NCBI GenBank assembly: GCA_949752735.1
Contig: OX457044.1
Coordinates: 19,918,521 to 19,982,520 of the forward strand
Length of the DNA: 64,000 nucleotides
Source of the DNA: Lumbricus terrestris
Lineage: Eukaryota; Annelida; Clitellata; Crassiclitellata; Lumbricidae
Direction: 5' to 3'
This document shows positions 57,018-64,000 of the stretch, one piece after another. Under the pieces are notes generated by a model. It ran no database searches. It worked only from the letters and a program-made list of their open reading frames with translations, and had not been told where the DNA came from. The number at the start of each line of letters is the position of its first letter. The first letter of the stretch is position 1. Position numbers and translations under genes: made by a program.

Positions 57018-59875
57018 TCAAGCGATGAAGACGCTTATTGGTGGCACGGAGTTTATGACACTTGATGCAGGTTTTGCAAGTGCTTGTCCGAGTTTGTCCC
57101 AGAACAGCTGTTGTCCCACTCCATGGTCGACCCATTGCGCATAGGTCTGCCTTTCCGTGAGCATGCGCAGTCGAGGACTCATGTTCCAGTCGGCGATCTC
57201 CTCCAGCATCACCAAAACGAGGTTGTCACGGTCGTCTTGAAACACTTTTGACTGAGCCATCGTCATCTCGAAGTGACACCACTGTGACACCGCGAAGGCG
57301 TTTGACACTATTAACACCGTCTTTCGACTCTGTTCAATGCTCTGGACGATGTTCTCGGCGATGTCTCTTCCGGCCAACCAGTCCCGATGGTGGATGCAGA
57401 GTCGCAGGTGATGCTCTGACTCGAGACGGGGAAGGAGTTGGCGTATGACCCATCTGGAATCGGATTCACTGTAGCTTATGAAGGCGTCGTAGGTGTAGTC
57501 CTTTTTGTCCTGGACCTCCTTGAAACGCTTTGTCTTAATCTGTATGTGCAATTACACATAATAATATATAATTATTATTGTCATTTTTAGTTTTTAAATT
57601 ATCATTGTCATCACCACCACAACCACCACCACAACCGCCACCACCACAACCACCACCAACAACACTACTGCCAACACCACCATCACCACCACCACCGCCA
57701 CCACCACTCCCACAGTCACCACCACCATCACCACTGGCTGAAATAGGATACATTAAACCTCGACGCACGTCACATAAAATACCATAGACTCAGAAAAGCT
57801 TAAACATGCACTGAAAGAAGTAAAACAAATTATGAAACTAATAATGACTGATATGATATCAATGAGAATTAATTTTGAAATTGTTGTCTGCGAATTGATA
57901 AGAACTTTAAATAAAATAAAAGGATATTTTATTTGGCAATTAGAATTAGTAGTAGCCTGACTGCAAACTTATTTTATTTGTTGATTAGAATTAATATTTT
58001 GTAGTAGCCTAACTACAAAGCTATTTTATTTGGTAATTAGAATTACTAGTAATTACACAGCTATTTTATTTGGTAATTTGAATCAGTAGTAGCCTAACTG
58101 CAAAGTTATTTTATTTGGTGATTAGGATTATTTGTAACTGCAAAGCTATTCTATCTGGCAATTAGAATTAGTAGTAGCCTAACTGCAAAGTTATGTCATT
58201 TTTTGTTAATTAGAATTAGTAGTAGACCAACCTACCAAGTAATTTTATTTTGCAGGCCTAATTATAATTAGAGGTACATGTAGCTGCAAAGTTATTTTGC
58301 TTGGTAATTACACTTGGTTACTTTCTTATTAGGCCCTAATTAGTATTACAATTCGCCAACCACTGCTGGCCACTACCATTTATATCGAAGCATGCAAGCA
58401 GTTGGGTGATCAGTCAGAGTTACCTTGTGTTTGAAAAGCCAGTATCTGATGTTCCAGCGGAACCTATGCAGAACGGACGCAAACGTTGACATAAAAGAAA
58501 CAAGAGATACTACTGCAGTCCAAGTTCGAAGAAACCAGTCATCCTCTTTTACCAAACACTCCAACTTCATTCGATTCTCAACTCTCAGAACCGGGTGCGA
58601 TATTCTTTTCTCTTCCTTATATGTGACACACTGCATGCCGTCGAGCAACCTTTCGGAGTAGCTGAAATTCTTCCCTCTTATCCACTGACTAAATTCGATC
58701 AGCTTGCAATCGCATCTGAACGGATTTCCAGAGAGGTCGAGAATTTTCAGCTGGGCCCACAGTTTAGGTGGAAGGGACGAGTTGCTTATCTGTTTTAGGG
58801 AGTTATTTGCCACCCGTAGTTCCTCTAAGGATGACAGTTTCTGAAACGTGTCACACGTAAGTATTTCAATGTTGTTTTGGTTAATGTTGAAGCTCCTCAA
58901 TGCCTCGTAATAAATAACAAATTCGTTGAGCAGATGGGTGTTGAGATTGGTGCGACTTAGGTCTAGAGTTAAGATTGAGTTGTTCATATTTAACGGATTG
59001 CTGTGTGTAACATAATAAAAATTGAACACTTTAGTGTTGGATAGGTTCAAAAATACAAGTGAACTGGACGAAAGTGAACCTGAATATAGTCCAATTAGAT
59101 TGTTGCCGTCAAGATCTAAATATCGAAGTTGCTTCAAGTGTTTAAAAGAATCACGTGCGATATAGTAGATACGATTTCTACTCAAAAAGAGTTTTTCAAG
59201 AGAGCTGAGACCTTCCAGATCATCTGCAACGATTCCATCAATGTAGTTATCCTCCACATGCATTTCTGTCAGTTGTGGCATCCGTAGTCTGACTTTCGAC
59301 GTGACCATTTGAATCCGCTTCAGTTCGTTATAGGTAAAGGAGAGGTTTCTCAAATGCGTGAGACTGTTAAACCAGTCGGGGTCAAGCTGTCCATAGTGCT
59401 GCATGGTTACTGTTAAAATTAGCTCCTCGATGTCCGACAACGATTCGAAAATCGGTTTCGAGAAACTTGCATTGAAATTTAAACTTAAGTTGAGTCGTTT
59501 AAGCTTGACCTGTCCCTTGAATGCGTCAGGTTCAAACACAGAGATACGGTTATAACTTAGATCAAGCTCTTCCAATTCGTTTAGCTTCTCCAATGTTCCT
59601 GCATTCAAGGTGCGCAGAGTGTTCCCAGTAAATATGAGGCTCGTCACGTTGCGCGGGATTCCATCGGGAATGCAATAGCAGTTTAGATCTTCGCATATAA
59701 CTTTCAGAAGCCCACGCGCGTGTATATATTTGCAATCCTCCAGACAAGAATCGTAACATGGTCTATCTCCGGTAAATAATTGTTTCCCCTCTGTCCTATT
59801 CGAGTCGGTCTCACAGAATACACACAGTGCCAGGCACAAAACTCCAACCAGATATACGAACCAAAAATTGAACAT
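57018..59875 (-). CDS. Toll-like receptor gene 4, most diverged ectodomain
   Basis: 657 residues: exon 1 59875-58424 (484 codons) and TIR exon 57539-57018; 884 bp intron, same phase-0 junction. The N-terminal two thirds of the ectodomain differ widely from genes 1-3 (for example CYDSCLEDC and a YVTHSNPLNMNNSILTLDLS LRR), while the last LRR, the cap NPFRCDCKLIEFSQWIRGKN, the helix region and the TIR are close to the others. The TIR differs from gene 3 by a handful of residues (DKKDYTYD, PPISVFIA). All TIR boxes are intact and no internal stops occur. The ATG again follows CAGGTAAGA. Confidence 0.93.
57610..57736. repeat. CAC/CAA triplet repeat in TLR-4 intron
   Basis: About 125 bp of CAC, CAA, CCA and CAT triplets near the acceptor of the TIR exon. 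Its Gly- and Pro-rich frames are artefacts. Confidence 0.95.
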
Positions 59876-60900
59876 TCTTACCTGCAACTGCAGCTACATA
59901 GGCTAGCCAACAATGAGCGAATTGACAGGATGCAGCAACAACTTTTGCACTGAATGATAAAACGGAGACACCTCGAGTGAGCTATTTTATTCGCTCATAT
60001 CTCTGCTTTCACTTTCTGAGCTGAGCCATGCGGAATCACACACAAACTATACCATTGGCGTGATCACACCTCCTATAGACGTCCCAAATATTTAGATGCA
60101 TGTTGCATATCCATCTGTTCCTGAGTCGTCCAATACGAGGAGAATAATGCTATAATCATATATTGTAGCCAATGTGGGGTCATTGATCTTAGAAGCGTTG
60201 TTAGCAGATCTGCTCATACAGGGTGGCTCAATAAAAATGTGTCACCAGGAAAAATGCAATTTCTTCACAACCAATTGAGAATTTTCGATGTAAATAACAG
60301 GAACTATAGAGGAGAGTTCTAATAATCCATGAAAATTGCATTAAAGAATTCTAATTACTTCAAAAGTCACTGCTGTTTAAATATTTTTCCAGTTCTTATA
60401 TATTCTGCAGTATCACGGCGTGTTATTTCTTTAAGAATTATTTGCAGATTGTAACACCCCAATGATGATGACGTCATGCGACCTCACTACAAGCTGCAAG
60501 AAGCTTTTAATGAAGCATATGGAATTTATCTATATCTACAAGAAAGGACTTGGCTATGTATGTATGTGGTTGACTTTGTCCAGCATGCACGCTCACAGTT
60601 TTTGAGTTTTTCACTCCAAACCTTTACTACTGTGTAGGTCTCCGCACGAGACGCAAAGTCGAGGGGTTGGCGATTCTCTACCACCATGGGGGCCAGGGTG
60701 GGGAGCGAAACCCCCATTTAAAAAAAAATGCAGCTATCGATTTGAATTTTATTTGGTAGATAGAGGTCCATGAGAACCACCCGGATCAATGGTTGGCAAA
60801 TCTCTACCACCATGGGGGCCAGGATGCGGGGGTCAAAAACACTAATGTTCGCTATAAATTTTCATTCGCTTGCCACGTATAAAAGCAGTGATTTAAACCG
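59876..60900 (-). promoter_or_regulatory. Upstream region of TLR gene 4
   Basis: Conserved block at about 59975-60070 (GAGCGAATAAAATAG on the minus strand) and the mariner-type end TACAGGGTGGCTCAATAAAA near 60217. Beyond 60.53 kb the sequence leaves the common unit and enters the purine-rich repeat; 'taccaccatgggggccaggg' occurs twice (60680, 60817). Confidence 0.4.
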
Positions 60901-61446
60901 TTTTAGAGGTCTTTAAGCTCTCTTGCCATTACGGATTTCACGGGTCGCTTACCGGGAGAGGAGGGGTGAGGGAGAGGTGGGAGGGTAGGGGGTGGAGGGG
61001 TGGAGTTGGGGGATGGCGAGATGGGGTGTCGAGGGGTGAGGTGGAGGGGTCGGGGAGGGGGTGTGGTGGAGGTGAAGGGGTGGGATGGGGATGAGGGGTG
61101 GGGTGGGGTGGGATGGCGAGGGGGTAGAGGGGTTGGGATTTGGGGGTGGGTGAGTGTGGGGGTGGGGGTGGAGGGGTTGGGATGGAGGGGGATGAAGTGG
61201 GGGTGGGGTGGGGTGGAGGGGGTGGATGGGGTGAGGGTGGGATGGGGTGAGAGGGTTGGGGTGGAAGGGTGGGGTGGATGGGTTGGGATGGGGTCGGATG
61301 GGGTGGAAATATTCGTGAAACCCAAATTTCTCGGGTCGCGTACCGGTAGAGATCGGAGTGTGGTAGGGTGGGGTTGTGGCCGTATCGGATCGAATCCTAA
61401 ATTTCCCGGGCAACGCCGGGTACCCCAGCTAGTATATATATATATA
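60900..61446 (-). mobile_element. Dispersed ACCCGGC family copy with a 350 bp purine-rich tract
   Basis: From 60955 to 61310 the plus strand is almost free of C and packed with GGGG, GGGTGG and GAGGGG motifs. Then come 'aaatttctcgggtcgcgtac' and 'aatttcccgggcaacgccg', ending CCCCAGCTAGTATATATA. It matches 38100-38330 in its last 120 bp and the mirror of 13057-13260. Long His/Pro/Ser or Gly/Trp frames across it are composition artefacts. Confidence 0.75.
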
Positions 61447-62085
61447 TTAATCTTTTACCCGTTTGCCCCGAGAATATCCGCTGTAAACGGGCTTAAAATT
61501 TAAAAATGAACGAGTAAAGGGTTAAAGTTTCAATTAAATTGATTTGTTAATCCGTTACTGAGCACATTGGGCAAAGCTTTTGCGGAATTAAGATCAAATG
61601 GGAACTCTGACGTTGTGTGAACAGAGACCTGGGATCACGTGATAACAACGAAATATCCAGCGAAATTGGAGTCTGAGCACAGTGAAGGCTATCTGTAAAC
61701 GTATTGATGTAGCGGGGACGGATGAGAGGCAGGAAGTGGTCGTGTGGCAATGTTGACGAAAGTCGTCCGGTAGTCGAGATAGGGTCAAGTTTGCAAATCA
61801 CATCGTGGTTTCTGCTGCATGGTGTGTGACGGCGGCAAGGCAAGACTGTTACAGTAGACCTATCTTATCCTAGATAGTAACCTCCAAACTTTGCGTTGAA
61901 CTCTCTTACCTTCCATATATCCGGGTAATTATAACCATATCTAAACTTAGAAAGTCGTGCTTACAATTCTTGAACTGGTAATTTTGAATCGTAATGTAAT
62001 GTAATGTGATGTAATTCAGACAATTTATAAGGCATCGTCAGTAGCAAACCACCTCTAGGTTACTTTACACGCATATTGTCAACTG
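61447..62085. other. Array-unit spacer
   Basis: Aligns with 38310-38830 and 53975-54530 ('caattaaattgatttgttaa' onward). It carries no mariner-like or hAT insertion. No gene is seen. Confidence 0.6.
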
Positions 62086-62274
62086 TCAGAGTAAATGTAT
62101 TGAGCTCGAGAGCAAGTGCGCCTTCAATTGTTTTGTAAAAGTTGATTCAGTTTTGATTTCCTGGATAGGTGCTGGAAGACTGTTCCAGGCGCGTGGCCCA
62201 GCGATCCGAAAGGCACGACTCATCCACAGCCTAAATCTATTTAGTCTGTGTAAGAAACCAGTTTGCAGGAGCAA
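62086..62274 (-). mobile_element. LINE ORF2 C-terminal remnant
   Basis: Minus-strand RFRLWMSRAFRIAGPRAWNS then LPAPIQEIKTESTFTKQLK; fourth copy of the array-wide relic. Confidence 0.82.
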
Positions 62275-62426
62275 TATAAATTGGTGAAAGCGTCAGGATT
62301 GGATGTTCAACGTGTTCAGCCCACACTTTATGGTCCGCAGAGACGTAAAAGAAAAATTTCAGTATTTTCGATATGCATTCTAACATCATAGCCTACGTAC
62401 ATACATAGGCCCACATACATACACAC

Positions 62427-62897
62427 CAAGGACGGATACAGAAATTTTCGACGGGGGGTGGGGGGGGGGGAATTTAGGGTCTTGGTCCGGGTCGCCGAAA
62501 AAAATGATGAACTTTTTTAGTCATCGGTCTCGAATTTCTAAAAAAGATACCATTTTCGTCCGCCAAAAAATCTGATGACCTTTTTTAGTCATCGGTCTCG
62601 AATTTCCAAAAAATATACCTTTTTCGTCCGCCAAAAAAAGAGGACCTTTTTTAGTCATCGGTCTCGAATTTCTAAAAAAGATACCTTTTTCGTCCGCCAA
62701 ACAAACTGATGACCTTTTTTAGTCATCGGTCTCAAATTTCCGAAAGAGATACCTCGTCCTAGTTGGGTGTGAGACGGACACAGAGAGCTACTCACGGGGG
62801 GAGCCACGTCAATTTTCCGGGCCAGAATAGCTTGCAAAAAATAAAGAAATTTCTAAATGGGGGCCATGGCCATTTTGGCCGCCTGGATCCGCCCCTG
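62427..62897. mobile_element. hAT-type MITE with internal repeats (second copy)
   Basis: Same termini and flanking ATACACAC as 54907-55449 at the same unit position, but with about four instead of five internal ~64 bp units. The insertion therefore predates the split of these two units. Confidence 0.85.
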
Positions 62898-64000
62898 ATA
62901 CACACACACACATACATACATATGACAGATGTACATTTTTCTTTATTGATGATGTTGACACACGTCCAAAATACTCGAAAACCGTTTCTTTTTCAGACGC
63001 AACGCTCTGGAATGGCGCTGTGTCTGTAAGGTAAGTTCTTCAAAGGTGCTCACTTTCACTTTAGGTAAGCGCATCGGCATGTAAATAGACTGTAATATGT
63101 TTTTTCTTCTACATCCTAGGCCTGCTTCAATAAGAGAAAAGCAGCTGTTTTGCTTTTGTACTTCAAACACAGAAAAATTAATGACTATCGAACGTAGAAC
63201 CATTCGCTAAAACATGGATAGATGCAATTTATTGTGAATCGTATCGGAAACAGATCAAAAGAAAATGAAACATAGGCTGACTAAGGTATAAGCTTACATA
63301 TTTATAAATAATAAAGCGTAACTGATGAATAGTAAGTAAAAAGGTGAGAAATGAAAACTAGACTCAGGCAGTTAATCTAATTCAAACGAGGCTCAAGTAA
63401 AAAGTAGAACGAGTCAGCAATGAATACTTAATCTTACTCAAGTCAAACGAGACACGTGGCTTCCTCAAAATCCAATTAAGGTACTGGATCTAAAATCTAT
63501 ATCCTTCGTTTCTTTTTTTAAACTGACAGCGGAGTATGATTACAATCAGTAATGAACGAATGATCACAAGCTGTTACAGGAGTACAATTTAATTTCTGGC
63601 AGCCATGCAAGGCGTCCATCACATCCAACCACTCAGTTTATCAACGACAACCGCCGAATGGAAGATTCACTGAACCTTTCCAACGAGGTTCTTATTGTTA
63701 CTAATTTAAGGCGCATAGTGTCTGCAAGTTCTCTTGTAATATAACGACGTACAGTAGGGTAGTAGGCTATAGAAACACGACCATTCCAGACATAAATATT
63801 TGCTTATATAACTGAAATATCCTTGACATAGGTCTATATACTGGAACAGAGTTAAGAAGTTCCTGGTTAAGCGATCTGTTTAATTAAAGGCTAAGCAATG
63901 TCCTGCAACTGACATTTTACACAGCAATTATCATAGTTCTTCTGACGGTTTAGAATTACAATATATCATGCAAACTTGGTTAAGCAGGCCTATACCTTTC
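62898..64000 (-). other. 3' flank of a fifth array unit, cut by the window edge
   Basis: Aligns with 55450-56550 throughout. By spacing, the stop codon of a fifth TIR exon would be expected about 450 bp beyond the window. This is inference from the unit structure; the exon itself is not visible. Confidence 0.65.

Noticed and set aside
60903..61503. 140-167 residue frames rich in Pro/His/Ser or Gly/Trp/Val
   Set aside because: They come from the purine-rich tract of a dispersed repeat, are open on both strands and show no domain.

Overview
This looks like a window from an AT-rich nuclear genome of a marine invertebrate animal. It has spliced genes with GT-AG introns, tRNA-derived SINEs, LINE 3' ends, many hAT- and mariner-type elements, and a tandem family of Toll-like receptors (TLRs). 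An echinoderm, hemichordate or lophotrochozoan would fit, but the sequence alone does not fix the phylum. There is no bacterial or phage signal. Exon structures were derived by eye from reading frame, splice consensus and family motifs.

Region 1 (1-18.1 kb, minus strand): one USP2/USP21-type ubiquitin-specific protease gene, 4769-16245. Eleven exons join in phase, from a Ser/Tyr/Arg-rich N-terminus through the Cys box, QQDAQEF segment, zinc-ribbon CxxC, LKRF segment and His box to a terminal LFYE segment. A short exon carrying the second zinc pair is tentative and one more exon (the strand before LKRF) was not found. A YY1-like plus palindromic E-box cluster at 18076-18105 may be its promoter. 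The introns hold LINE tails and a SINE.

Region 2 (18.2-31.7 kb): a transposon graveyard. It includes a 1.6 kb element filled with an ~86 bp minisatellite, a composite hAT block (20464-23875) that contains a mariner-like element that in turn contains a solo LTR, several MITEs with exact 8 bp target-site duplications, SINEs, and 52 bp and ~103 bp tandem arrays. A set of repeated exon-like segments at 25.9-29.3 kb is unexplained.

Region 3 (31.8-64 kb, minus strand): a tandem array of ~8 kb units, each carrying a two-exon TLR gene. Exon 1 encodes signal peptide, LRR ectodomain and membrane segment; exon 2 encodes the TIR domain. Four intact genes are present and the 3' flank of a fifth unit runs off the right edge. 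Gene 2 is a hybrid: its 5' part is that of gene 1 and its 3' part is that of gene 3. It was created by an 8064 bp tandem duplication whose crossover maps to 30 bp inside exon 1. The two 8064 bp copies look identical, microsatellites included, so the event is either very recent or an assembly artefact. The TIR exons are nearly identical in all four genes while the ectodomains diverge. Transposons present in some units and absent at the matching site in others give a relative history of the array.
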